Of a DNA stretch of 64,000 nt, positions 1 to 13,600 are shown one piece after another. The notes beneath the pieces were generated by a model. It was given only the letters and a program-made list of their open reading frames with translations. It was not told where the DNA came from and ran no database searches. A program made the translations under genes and the position numbers. Positions within the stretch are counted from its first letter, which is position 1. Every line of letters begins with the position of its first letter. The stretch comes from Lepisosteus oculatus. Its lineage: Eukaryota > Chordata > Actinopteri > Semionotiformes > Lepisosteidae. The DNA is taken from NCBI RefSeq assembly GCF_040954835.1, contig NC_090714.1:3026501-3090500 (forward strand). The letters run 5' to 3'.

Positions 1-2044
1 TTGTATATTGTATAATGTATATTTAAAATACAACCAAATCATGCAACATACTCAATTTAAATAAATGAAACAACATAAACAATACTCATTTGCATCTTAA
101 TTAGGATTTGAACCTAAATGGAACAGAATATGCCGAAAATGTGACACTGACAATTCTTTTTCATATAGCTGTTTATATCTCAGTAGTAGAGGAAGAGCCC
201 AAGATGAAATCTTATCCAGTTTATGTGTAAATTATGGCCAGTTATTGACTGTGCCACGACTTTATTACCCATTTGAGTCTGACAAAATATATTTCTTGAC
301 GACTGTGAGGTAATGAGAGGTGGATTAGTGAGAAAGCAGCACATTAAATGGGAAAAAAAGAACTTCAAACCGAGGCACAGCTGGTGTATCAGTCTGATTG
401 AGTAATTAGCACTAGAAATTAGAATTAGTGATAATCTACTTGAAGGATAGGAACAGTTGGGATAGGATCTGAGTGGAATCAGCCACTCCTCTTGGCTAGT
501 TAATAGGCTTATAAGAACAGTCAGGAGGAAAATGGATTCAGTGTGTGTCTAGACTCCAGCCAGGAAGGAAGGAGAGTAAGTGCCCCAGTGCTGTAGTGAG
601 GGGGGTGTCACATGTCCTGAAGGCTGGGAAAGTTAGTGATGAGAAAAGTTATGGATTGTTAGTGAAGATCTGGTGCTTGAGTAAGAGTTGAGCTGAAGTG
701 ATTTTAGTCAACACTAAAGTTGGATAATCTAGTGCCTGGAGATTAGTGAACGTGGAGTGTAGAGTTAGTGAATATCTATTGACTAGAACACTGTGAAGAG
801 CTTCCTGGAAGGGAGACAGCTGTGCCTCAGTATCTTCCCTGCAAGTGAGACATTTTGGAAGTCAGGATCGCAGTCTGCATGAAGAGACGGACTACTTCAA
901 ATCTGAAAAGCTAAAGTGATGTAGCAGAATTGGGCTTAAGGAAGTTTCAGCAGTTGCCTCCATGAGGTATTGAGCATCTATTTAATCACTAAACTATATC
1001 AATTATTGTAAAACATTTTTAAGAACTAAATTTAATGCATTATTGTCTTGGTTTGAGGGTGTGTCTGAATATACACAAGTTAACTTGATTAAGCAATGAA
1101 AAAAGTCAAACTTATTTCCTCTGTGTATTCAGGATTTATCGGCAAGATGAAATCTACTGAAGCCAAGGTGGGAATCACACACAATTACAAATAGACATCT
1201 CTCCATGTTTTGATACTATGTGACAATGTCTTTATACTGTATACTGTACTTGTCTGGTCATTGAGGACACAAGAATGTGCAAGTCTGTTGGTAGTCATGT
1301 GAGATTGTCTTATGATTGTGTGGATTACTGTATTTGTAAGTCGGGACTTATAGGTACAATATTTTGCAATTACATGGTAGACATTTGAGAAACTATTAAC
1401 AGATAATATTCACAAACAATATATATCTGAACGGATACAAAACTTTGCTAAAATTATCATCTGTAGCACTGTAGTATTAAGTTGGGAAGTATATAATTTC
1501 AATGCACTTTTGATGCTTTTACCATAAGTGGGTTTGCAGTTGAGAATCATCTGTTCTTAACAGTGTACTGACCAGTGTGCTTTCTGTATAGTCTTGAATT
1601 CCATCTACCAGGACCCAACCCCTGACAGGCTAGCAGCTCTGACTCAGTCCCCTGCACTGCCTCCCAGCCTTTCTATTCTAGTACCACTTCATCCTGCCTA
1701 TCAGGTCACATTAGTTGGCTGAGTCACGCCATGTGGAAAATCAGCACTTGTAAAATACCACAGAATCTGATTTCTTAAGAGCACGATCCAATTCCTCCAG
1801 CTTCACTGAAGGATGAGCAAGGCATTTCACTATGCACAAGCTGACAGCTTCAATCAAAATCAGTCCATGGTTATTTTTTCAGGAACCCCAGTTCTTCTAT
1901 ACTGCGTGTATCTATAAGAAATAAGACCAAGTTCATAACTCTTAGAATACGATCAGTTCTCTAACTATAAATCAACAGAGAGGAAACAGAATAATTCGCC
2001 CTCCACCCAGCTTCTTCCTTGGGTGGAATATTATCAGCAGCCAT
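1..2044. other. No gene seen; IQCK last intron or 3' flank
   Basis: AT-rich sequence without recognisable exons on either strand. I looked here for the missing IQCK terminal exon and did not find it. Confidence 0.5.
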
Positions 2045-2626
2045 ATCAACCTGCAACTCACAACTGGCAACCCACTGAAGCTAAGCAGGTGTGAGCCTGG
2101 TCAGTACCTGGATGGGAGACCTCCTGGGAAAAACTAAGGTTGCTGCTGGAAGAGGTGTTAGTGGGGCCAGCAGGGGGCGCTCACCCTGCGGTCCATGTGG
2201 GTCCTAATGCCCCAGTATAGTGACGGGGACACTATACTGTAAACAGGCGCCATCCTTCGGATGAGATGTAAAACCGAGGTCCTGACTCTCTGTGGTCATT
2301 AAAAATCCCAGGGCGCTTCTCGAAAAGAGTAGGGGTGTAACCCCGGTGTCCTGGCCAAATTTCCAATTGGCCCTTACCAATCATGGCCTCCTAATAATCC
2401 CCCTCTATGAATTGGCTACATTACTCTGCTCTCCTCCCCACTGATATCTGATGTGTGGTGAGCGTTCTGGCGCACTATGGCTGCCGTCGCATCATCCAGG
2501 TGGATGCTGCACATTGGTGGTGGTGGAGGGGAGTCCCCATTACCTGTAAAGCGCTTTGAGTGGAGTGTCCAGAAAAGCGCTATATAAGTGTAAGCAATTA
2601 TTAATTATTATTATTATTATTATTAT
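2045..2626 (+). mobile_element. 5S-rRNA-derived SINE (SINE3-like), full length
   Basis: The head resembles 5S rRNA with its internal promoter (GAAGCTAAGCAGGTGTGAGC, CCTGGATGGGAGACCTCCTG). The body contains CTTCGGATGAGATGTAAAAC and the tail contains AAAGCGCTTTGAGTGGAGTG and CTATATAAGTGTAAGCAATT, ending in (ATT)n. This is the well-known fish 5S-SINE layout with a LINE-related 3' tail. Confidence 0.88.
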
Positions 2627-2654
2627 TTCAAAACAAGTATCCACCCACCCACTG

Positions 2655-2870
2655 CATAGCGTTGTGGGTGAGACTTTGGACTTATAACTGACTGGTTGTG
2701 GGTTCAAGTGCCTTCTGTAGACACTGCTGTCATACTGTGAGCAAAGGACTTCTCCCCAGCCGCTCCAGTCCAGTCTCTGTATCCCTTCTGGAGAGGGAGT
2801 CGTGTGCTCTCTAGCCCACCAGTGCTACCGAAACCAGGATGAACTCTGGTAGGCGTTTTAACTTTTTATT
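2655..2870 (+). mobile_element. tRNA-derived SINE-like element
   Basis: An A-box-like TAGCGTTGTGGGTGAGAC is followed at tRNA spacing by a B-box-like GGTTGTGGGTTCAAGTGCC, then unrelated body sequence. Identity of the family is not known to me. Confidence 0.5.
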
Positions 2871-5800
2871 CACCCGCCCTGGAAAATATCTCCCTGCCTG
2901 CAAAGGTAAAAGGCATTAATCATCTCGGCAGGTTTGTTAGCTACTTACATATTCACTACTTAATCGTAGGATGTCAGCCTGACCAACCACACCACTCAAG
3001 CACATCAGTTAATAGTGACTTTACACATGGATACGTGAAAATTAAGAAAATGTATTAAGTTACCATGTGTGAAAACAATCAAGTGTCTACCCATCCCTTT
3101 CTCAACAATACTGCAATTTGGTTTTATTCAAATAGTGTACAGCAATTTTGCATGCTACTTTGAAACATGTTGCTTTAAAATAAATAGCACGTACAGTATA
3201 TTTGGCCTGGCCGTTGAAATGAATAAAGTTATACAATGCATCTTGAATAGCTGGATTAATTGGTCAGGTTGGGATTTCCTAATAGCTGTAGTTTTTAACC
3301 AGTCAGCATCTAGTCTGCTGTGAACACCTATTTTCCCAAAATAATTCAGCAGAACGTGGACATTTCAGATGCATGTGCAGTCAGTTGGTTCTCCTTAACT
3401 ATGCGACTAGGAAAGTAAGGATTAAGAAAGCCTGCGTCTGCAACCTGTGGGTTTCAGTGGGTGCTGTCTGTCACTTGTGTGTATGACATTTACTTGTTTT
3501 TCCAGTTTTAATCACAGTGTGAAAATATTCAATCAGTAAATGGCACAGGACACATGTTCACTTTTACTTTTTCCAAGTTATTGGACTGAATCAACAAATC
3601 TGGCAGTAACACACGATGCCAGAATGGATAAAGTGGATAGGTGTTGTGTTTTAATAAATACAGCAACCATAAGCATTTCTGTTTCCACTTTGTGCTCCTA
3701 AGCCTGGTCTTAAATTATGCCTTTGGTTTCTTTCCTTGTGGCTTTAATCCCTGCATCACTGCAACAAAGCCTCTTATCACCTTTCCTTGCAGAATGGTGT
3801 GTCCTGCTCAACACTCTGCTCCTTATTTAACATGAAGAAAAATAATAAGATGTACTCTTACATGTTAGTATTTTGCACATTCAAAACAATATTTATATAT
3901 AACTAGTTTACTGTCAATCTAAAAACATCATTTGCTTGCAAATGAAACTGACCCTATAAAGATACAGTTTCCAGTTCATCCTGTGCTTGTTGGCTTTTGT
4001 TCCACCCAGGCTCCACAACTAGCAGATTCTGCACTTCTCCCCAGACCTCAAAATGTTTATCATTCATCCCACCATCAAGGGAATGAAATATTGTGTGGCA
4101 CAATCCTAAATCAACAAAAGATTTGATCTGTATTAGGAAGAGAACCAACAATCTAACCATCCTTGAGAACTGGAGATAATGTCTTTAAAGTGATGTCCAA
4201 CTGAGTTTTAACAATTGCAGTAGTTATTACAGAAATATAACATCCTCAAATAAATAATAATAAATTTATTTGCAGGCTAACCAAAAATCCAGAGCAGATG
4301 TGAGACCCAACATATTACTGATATCTCTATGATATATCAGACATTTGCATTTGTATAAACCATTAAAAACTGTACCACGTAACATATACTTCAGTAGTGA
4401 TATGAGATTGTTGAAAACAAAAACTGGCAGGAAAGGAATAATATCTCTCTTAAAAATATTTAATAGCTTTGTGAATCAAAAGCAACTATCTGGCTGGGAT
4501 CATAGTCTGTGTGAGTGCAGTGAAAGGTGGCAATGTGAAAGGTGCTGTTGTGGTCAGACAGATATTCTTGGATTTCCAGAAATCTATTATAATCATGAAG
4601 TTGCCTATAATGAGGTGTAAAATGGCAATGAGTGCAAGACTGAATGAGTGGACTGAATCTGAAACAAGGGGAATCAGTACTGGGGAACCTCAACTGGTGA
4701 AACAAGATAAATTAAATCAGAAAATGTTCAAAACGGAGAGCAGAGTAAGGTAGAGTGAGGGATGATCCCATAACAATAGAACTCTACTATATCGTATGCT
4801 GGCAATATAAATTCAGCTTCTCTTCCTTAGCTCTGCAACCCATAGTATTTTTAACCAAGAACCCTAAGCAATATGCAGAATTCCCTGCATCAGTGGATTA
4901 AACCGGGAGAGTGTGTGCAGAATAAGCTCGCTTTGCTAAATCCAGAGCCCTTGTCTAGCTCTGCAGTTCGTGCTGCGTCAGCCCAGTTATATAAACCTGC
5001 TGACAGAGGAGCGCTTCCACTGGAGCAGCAAGCCTGCTGCAGGACTGCTTACATAACGATCCAGCACATGACAGGCTCCCCACGCCCGTACACACACTGC
5101 TGCTTACAGATATCCTGCTGTCTTTCGCTCTGGACACTACAAATACTCACTCCCCTTGGTCCTCTATGCGTAACCTTGCAAATAGTAAATTCTGCAGTGA
5201 AACTAGAAAACCCTTGCTTTTACACAGAGAATTGTTAATGAATGTATTCGATTAACAAGCCGTGTTGTAGATTCAGTTTTGATTAAAATAATTTTTACTT
5301 GATTGCACAACATGAATATTCTGACACCTAAAGGACAATGGGAAATCAAAAGCCCAAACTCTCCCTGGTCATGTTTAACCCCTGCTAGCAGCTGAACTAA
5401 AATAGCTCAATAATTGCTTTGTGTAGCTCTAAAGTTGTTTCGTTATATGGATGTATACATGCCAGTGCGCATGTTCCTTTGTGTAACTGTGCTTGTTTTC
5501 TTGTCTGTGCGTGCTTGCACAGTGCTTTATGTAAAAAAGCCTTTTTTGCTGTTTTTAATATGTATGTGTGCATTTCTACATTCATAACTGTGGACCACAA
5601 TTCACGTGCTTTCTCATCTAAGAATTTTACTGAAGCCCCTTGAAAAAAAAATAAGCAGAACTTTCTTCCGGTAAAACTAGAAATGACAGAGTGAAGGGAA
5701 AAGGCCAAATCAAAGCATCTGATGCTCTTCAAGATTAGTGTACATCTGTATCATTTCAATGCAAAGCATTGAAAAACAGCTTGATCATATGAAAGTATAT

Positions 5801-7563
5801 GGGAATCCTGACACATACTGTAAAACGTTTACTATATTGATAAGTGTACATGAACATTCCAACAACAGCATTTCTAAACAGTATATAAGCCTCCCTGTTG
5901 GTCGGTGCACCGCATATTTAACACACTTGTACAGTAGTCACCTGCACTCGTACACTTGCGTGCACAGGTTCAAGCTTTGTACACACAAAGACCTGCACTG
6001 CATTTTTGGAAATTACTGAGCAGAACAGAGAAATGTAACATGAAAGGCTGTTCACTGCCACCCACCATGTTCTCTATGCACCCACACTCATAGGCTCTGG
6101 AGCTATCAAAATTACACCCACGTCCGATAAGCATGCATGTATGTGTGAGTGCGCAGAGAGGAGATTGCAGGAAACGAATGGCATAAAACATTCTCACAGT
6201 AAGCCATAACACAGAACATTCATATATAGAATCCATTAATAAACCAATGCAAATCCTATTGTTTTTCCTTTACTTTTTACTTCATAAATGCTTACCATGA
6301 TATTATAAATCTGCACAACAGTTTTCCAGTTTTATTGTTTTACATTTTATATCGTTTTATATAATTTTTAAATACAGTGTAACAATAGCAACATTAAATG
6401 CTTGTCAGACCTATGTCATATTGCCCTCGTATGATAATTTACTGTCGGAAGCACAGCACACTATTCAATACCCCACTCACTTCTCAAACACTGATACTGG
6501 CATACTTTTCAAGTTTGCAGCAATTGAGTAATAGCGTTAGATAAGTCACAGTTCTGTTATTATACTAAAAACATATCTAGAACTACAAAGGTATGCAGAA
6601 GCTGAAAAATAAGTTAAAAACAAACATTACTCTCTCCCTGTGATCCGTTTTATTTGTCATTCAAGAAGTATTCCAATAAAACATTTTAGTGTACTGTGTT
6701 CATTACCTCTGTCATTAACTAAATGAAATCCAAATCAGAAAGCACTACACCCAATCCACAAGCTCCCTGTGGTGAATACAGAAGAACAGCTGAAATGCAA
6801 AAACACTCCTAAATACTCCGAAGCTGCTAAAAATAGAAATGACTTAATGACTGTACGTATGCGTTTCAGCCATTGCCTTCACCAGAGTATTAGGATCTTT
6901 TAAAAACACCGATCGAACAACGGTGCTCAGATTGGAAAGTGTCTGTTACTACTCAATCAAGGCGTTGACCGAAGTCATAGGCGTGACTCAAGGATGATCG
7001 CTGCCTGTAGAAGAAAAACGACACCGCAAGCAGGACAGGGTGTGCAGCGTGGCCTGGAAGCCATTATTTCCAGACAAAGCTACTTCCTATTCCTCCCGAG
7101 CTATTCTTGTATTGCCACACCATTTCAAAGGTCGCCAGCGTCTTCCACCCCAAACTTTTGTGCTCTGAACTCTTGCTGAAAATACGCTTTATTTTACTTA
7201 GGTTCTTAGTTACATTTACTTCCAAACATTAGTTGTTTGGAAAATTAATTCCTAGGGCAAGAACAGTATTGTAATGATTCTTACTAATCTAGTAGAGTGC
7301 TCCATATGCCATGTACATTTAAGTATGTAGCAGTAGGTACATTAAGTAGGTAGTACATTTAAGTGAGCAGTAACTGATATGAGGAGATATGTTTTAAGTG
7401 TTTAAAATCCCGAAACCTATTTAAAAAGCTAACCCAAGGATGTATACTTAAAACTCAGTCACGAAATAAGACTTCAAACCACACGTGGAAATGAATTGTT
7501 CACGTATTCTGGACGGCTAACATGGTAGGGTTACAGAATTAGCCTCAGATGATGTGTACTGAC
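2871..7563. other. No gene seen; IQCK last intron or 3' flank
   Basis: AT-rich, with simple TG-rich stretches. The only notable item is the TATA/MARE-like site near 4.98 kb. Confidence 0.5.
4971..4995 (+). promoter_or_regulatory. TATA box next to a MARE-like site
   Basis: TGCTGCGTCAGC (4971-4982) resembles a Maf/AP-1 response element and is followed by TATATAAA (4988-4995) in a locally GC-richer stretch. No downstream gene was recognised. Confidence 0.25.
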
Positions 7564-7648
7564 CTTGTAGCCCCTCCAGAAAGCCTGAATCAGCACCACA
7601 GCCTCATCATCTGACAGCAGTAGTGACAAGGGAATGGGAGGCCTGGGA
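7564..7648 (-). CDS. IQCK: IQCK coding exon 7 (start of IQ motif)
   Basis: The acceptor is CGTCGTCAG and the donor is GTCAGT. It encodes [11 protein letters not shown], then [17 protein letters not shown]. The last part is the first half of an IQ motif (IQ, three residues, RG). The second half, with the next basic residue, must lie in a following exon. Confidence 0.88.
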
Positions 7649-10600
7649 CTGACGACGAGAGGGGGAGAGAGCATGAGTTTCCATTTGTATCATCTGTGTT
7701 AGGTGTTAATGATGAACATGAGCTCATGCATTCTTAAAGTTTGTTTTTAATGATAAAGCTGTATGGCAGTTTTCCTCATCTTACTGTACCATTGTTGTCC
7801 AAGTTTTGTAACATTTTTTCCAATGCGTATTTTTCCTTTGAAGGATTTTGCTATACTTGGCTGACATTAAACCTCCTATTCACCAAATTGGTCATTTTAC
7901 ATGGAGGCAGTACCTGCAGTTATTTCTCCATGTTAATGAGCATTAGCTGAATATCCCTTTTTCCCAAGTGTTGATTTCTATCAATAAAGGAGCCAAACAG
8001 CTTTTTCATAGATCTATGTATATTCTGTATATAGCTTAACATTACTTCTTACACAAGCAGCTATACTGTATACTGTATGCACATTACATTCTTTAGATAC
8101 ACTAAGCCCTTCAAATTTAGAATTACAATGTTAACACTTATTACTCAATGAATATATTAACCTGAAGTTTTTCCAAGGAATTGGCTCACATTCTTTAAAT
8201 TCTCAAAAACAAAAGCTCCTCTATTGCCTGCACTCCTTTTCTCCAGCTCTTCAGTGAAAGATTTATGTTTCAATAATCAATAATTTATGTTTCAATAATT
8301 AATATTACTATTAATAGTGATGTACGCTCCATGTACAGTATACATGTAATTCAATTGCAATGTATTGCTGTAGTGGACTTACTGCTCTCTTAGCCAATCC
8401 TGGACGAAGGGGATCTGCTCAAAGCTCACTGGCTCCTCTCCCTGTCTGATAGGGTTTTTGCTATCAAGGACAATGGGAACACAAAGGTTACATACAGTAC
8501 ATGAATTCCCGGTCTTTCTTTGTAATTTGCATGGATGAGGGTTTGTCTTGTAGTATTTCTGACTATCCTCACTTAACACCTTTTTTCTGATCTGCTCTAA
8601 TGGGAAAGGGAGGATCATTACAGCATTCTTAAGGATACCCACTCAAACTGGAATCAGGTTAGTGACCTTCTGTTTCCAGACACAGTGTGGATTGACCTGT
8701 GCTCTTATAAACGGCCCATCTGCGAACTTATAGCAGCTTCTGAAATCTGTAGGGTTTCAGTATGGGCTAGGGGTATAGTTAAGGGTCATGGTTCAGAACA
8801 GGGTTAGACATAAGGTTAGGATTAGGGTTGTGGTTGTGTGTAAAGATATATGATCACAGACTCAACTGAGGTTTTTTTTTTACAAGTTATATACTTGTAC
8901 TGCAAATATACATTGTAAAAGTATTAATTCTACTATGTATATTTGTACCACAGAACTCCAAGAACGCCCTTTGTTCTAATGTAAACAAATTGCTTTATCT
9001 TGGTTACTCTAATTTTCTAATGCTGTCATCTTTAAATTTATCATTGTGATATTTGGTATTAATAACATCGATGTCTAATCACATTAATTTCTCTACTAGT
9101 AAGTCCTCCACATTTCTATAGGTATTGTGACAGCTTTAAAATTTTCATCATAATATAAACTTTAAACCATTGTATGTATACTAAAAATGCCTTCAGCAGA
9201 GATGTGTGGTTGTTTGTTTTTGTTTAAATTTTTATGTTTTTTTTATTTTTATCCTTAGAAATGTTCAATAAAAAGTGTTTCATTACTGTCCTATTCCAGT
9301 ACGTCATATACAGTAAGAAGGTGGTCCACCAAACATATGAATGGCATTGAACAACCCATTCTGGACCACTTTTGCCTCCATTGCAAGAACTGTTCTGGAT
9401 TTACTGGAAAAATAAACCAACATTCAGTGTCCTCCAAAACGGATCCCAGTATCTGATCTGGGATGACCTACATTACCCTGTGATATCAAACACAGTATAG
9501 CACTGTGCATAAACTATAGTGTGCCTGTTTCATTAGGAAATCTGAAGTTATTTCTCAGCTTACTTGTAAAGCCATTCTGTCAGGAAGTCACAAGCATTGA
9601 ATTTAGTTCTCCTCCTCTGAAATCAAGAAGCAGAAACACAAACAAAATCAGCTTATCTGGGATGCACTGTAAAGCATACAACAGTTTTGTTTTAATAGCT
9701 TAGTGCAGCCTAGTTTCAATCAAAACCCACCTGTCAAATTCCTAATTTTCCAATGTTGCCAAGTTTTTTTAGTAAATGTGCAATCTCTGATTACATTCTT
9801 CTGTATACGTTTTGAATAACCATTTTCCACTCAATCCAATTCACTGCTCCCATACTCATGTCCTCCAAACCCAAACGCAAGAAAGAGGGGGGCTGACCAT
9901 GCATTCACATAAAGCCTCGCAGGGGTTTGAGAAATAAAAGAGGATACTGACACATAAAGTCAAGGAGCCCCTAAGAGCATATAACCCTCCCAACCTCAAC
10001 ACCACTTGACACCATCCAGTCAAAGTGCCCAGTCAAGGCAGATGAGGAGCCTCAGTAAGAACGTGCAGTCTTCAAGTGTCAGGATCCTTGCTGCACTCCA
10101 AGTCAAAGAGTTTCCTCAATAAGCTGCTAGGGTGCACACAAATGATTTTCCTATGGGAGTCATACAGAGCAGAATGTGTCTTTGGCAGTACTATTCCTCA
10201 CCTTGCTTGGTGCGACTTGCCAGGCAATTTGAAATGCGGTTACACACACTATTGGCTGGGGCTCAAGTGAGGTTCATCTCGGCTGTCTCCGGGACAAGAG
10301 ATGGCAAGATGATTCTGCTGCACGTGATGCAGCCTTAATGTTACATATGAATATTTATATTAATAAACTATTTTGTTGGTGAAACCTCAGAATCATCCTG
10401 AAAGTCTGAAGAGACAGTATCAGTTCAGCGTCTGCCACAGTGATGTCTGTGGCAGAGGAGGAGTAGAGGGGGGGGGTCTGGCTTTTTACCAACAAACATC
10501 TGCATCCTGTCTGCTTGGAGCTCGCAAACCGAAGGGAAGCCTTACCAGCCTTTCGTATAATGACCATGATGGCTTTGCAGGGCAGTGTCAAACCAAGGAA

Positions 10601-13600
10601 TGCCATTTCGCTGCAATAATTACCCTGCACAGTACAATAGGAGTATGAGACCTGCTGAGAAGATAATGTCTATGGGATTGTGAAATTAAATCAGGCATCC
10701 CTCTGAATGAATAATGATCATAATCACTATAATCATTATCTTAAACCTCATTGTCACTCATTTTTGTCGTTTCTTTTTATGGTCGCAGGCACCTTTGGCA
10801 CTTCGCTTGAAGCCCATAGCCGGGGCATTTACTGTAGCAAATCTCCAATTCTTCAAAGGAATGTTGAGGCAAATAAAGGACTGGAAAAGTCAGTCAGGAG
10901 AATGCTAGGCAATTGAGAATTTACTTCTATTACATAAAATGCAAATTAAAATATACTGTGTTCAAAGTTCAAAGGCATTTATTGCAGAAGCGGTTACAGA
11001 GGAGCAACAGCTATGTTATAAATCAATCAAAACAAAAGTGTAGGATGATGTCAGTGACACATGACACATACACTACGGGACTGTATGCCTCTGAGGGACT
11101 GCTGGTGCACAGAACATCCCTGACATGGACTTTGCTCAAAGGCTGTGCTTAGGCTACTGTGAAGCACTGTCTGAAAGCACAAGGCGAAAAGCAATCTGTG
11201 TAAAAGGCTTATTACTGTGGGCGGCTATGGGTTCACTCAAGCCATCGGCTTAGCTTCACTTGTCACAGGGCCTGTGTGCGGCAGCAGATACAGAACTGCC
11301 CCAGGGGATTTCACTGTCTCACTGGTCTCTCGTCAGACATTTTGTGAAGACAGTGATATTAAATGAGAAGCCTCTAACCTGCACTGTGGAGTTAGAAACA
11401 AAGTTCTACAATGTTTTTAGTGCCTATAGTAGTGACTTGCCAGAAGAAGACAAGAGGTGCTTTGACAACATTACACTAACAGATCAATGATTTTTTTACA
11501 TTTTAGGAGGCTTAATTTGTACACATAGAGCAGACCTACTATTAAACATTATTGTTCTAAAATGTACAGTTTAGCATCATATTATGAGAAATATTAAAGC
11601 ACAGAAAAATTTGATTGCAAAATGAAGAGTTTTTCTCCACAGCTTTCATTCCCTGGCCACTTTATTATAAATTTGACGCTAAGAGACACACTGGCCTACT
11701 GTCTGGTAGGCCATGTTAGGAGGAGTTGTAAGTCGGATCTAGAATTTAACCAGTCTGGACATTTTAATTGGATATTCTACTAGAATGTTTTAATCAACTG
11801 TACAATAGCTTTGTTAAAAGAACCACTTTAATTGGGTTTGTCTGTTCTACAAGTGGCTACTAAAAGTATTCATCCCCATTGGGCTTTTCCACATTTTGTG
11901 TTACAATATGGAATCATAATGTATATAATCATGATTTTCTGCCATTAATGAACACAAAACAGTCTCTAAGTAATTTAGGAAGACTTGCAGAATTTTGTAT
12001 TCACTTTGACTTTTAGGGTTTTGAATGAATAACCAAGAACATGAACGTAAAAGAATAACCATACTGTATAACCTCTCTATGACCTTTATGGGGGGGTGGG
12101 GTGGCTAGTTCCTTTCCTTCGTGCATATCAGCCCTTCCCAGTTCTGTATTAGTGTCAAGGTTTCTCGATATGGTTTGCTAAAATAAAAAATGCAGTAAGC
12201 TAGCGGAAAACCAAAATAAAAAAGAGCTTGGGAGAGTCGTGCTAATCTAAAAGACAGAGAGAGGAAGCAATGCAGGGAACTGATTAGAGCCACAGCAGGT
12301 GGCAGGGAAACACAGTGCTCCAATTTCTGTCTCCTGGACAGTAGCATTGTCCTCCAACCAGTGACAATTCACTGGCAGCTTGGAAAAAGCATAGCTGTAA
12401 TAAAAAAAAAGAGACCTTGGCCCCTGGGTGACTTTGTAAAGAACCGGGTTGCGTCATAGTGTCTAGAATTTCCCACTGCCTCAAGTCGTTCAGATATTTT
12501 GATCGCGTTTAAACTGTCACATACACCCCGCTCCCTCACTGCTACTGAGAAACTAAAAGCTGCAGAAAGTCTTTCAGAAATCTGACCGGAAAGAAGTATG
12601 GATGGCACACAAATACATGTATGTACCACACAGAGCCCCACTGAGGTACTGCCTCTCTCAGGTTGAGCTCAAGAGGCCAATTCTTCCACAGGGTTCAATT
12701 CTGGTAATAATACAGCAGGTGCAAGCAGCATGAACTGGTGAAAACTTCTGTCGGGAAAGCCTGCACAAAAATTTTGTTAAGCCTCCAATTCACATTGGAC
12801 AAAAAACAATGCAGACAAATGCATTTGTTCCAGTTCTGCCCATTCCTCTAATTTGGCACGTTTGCGGAACTTTCATGTTATATGCGAGGTAGGTACCGTA
12901 TGTGAGTGTCTGTGCTCACCTCCAGGCAGTGCTGGCTTTGTGCTTCTCTCAGCATGGCCTCCAGACCTGGCAGCAGCACAGGGAACACAGCAAGCTCCAG
13001 GAACTCTCTAGGGGAACCTGGGAAGAAAGGACTGTAAAGGTCAGGGTTGTACACAGGAACCAGCGAATGCAATAGTTCCCTTTAAGGGGTGTTTTATTCT
13101 CACCTTTAACTATAAACTGGTGTTGTGACTTTTGGTTGTCACAAATCTCCCTGAGAGTTAAATATGCTTTTCTGTTCAAGTGGTGTGCTTTTGTCTTTGA
13201 TGCTATGAAAATCCATTCAGTCGATGTCAAGACAGCCATAGGTCTTCAGTACTGAATCTGCAGATTTTAATTACGTGTTTTCTTAATTTTATCTTAACAG
13301 AGACGTTGTCAATCAAGGTAAAATACAAGAAGACAAAAACTTGAGAATTTAATAAGTTGCTTTCAGCTTCTATTTATTAGAAATCACTGTCACAAAACCA
13401 CTTCAGTAGGAGATTTTGTAATAAAAACATGCAGATGAAAATTGTGAAGAGGAACTATTATAACAGATGGTTATCTAGCATCACTCATGACTAGCCACCC
13501 ACAGCCACTCCATCTCGTAACTCAAACTACAAGCTTCAAACAAAAAGAAAAAAACAATGCAAAAGTATATCCTATTTGGGCTTTTTTATACTGATTCACC

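Noticed and set aside
835-890. Possible IQCK terminal exon on the minus strand (ACTGCGATCCTGAC after CTTCATGCAG)
   Set aside because: The CDPD-like reading needs a phase that exon 7 does not supply; in the correct phase it stops after 15 codons without similarity.
2045-2160. 5S rRNA gene
   Set aside because: Only the internal promoter part resembles 5S rRNA and it continues into a SINE body and LINE-like tail.
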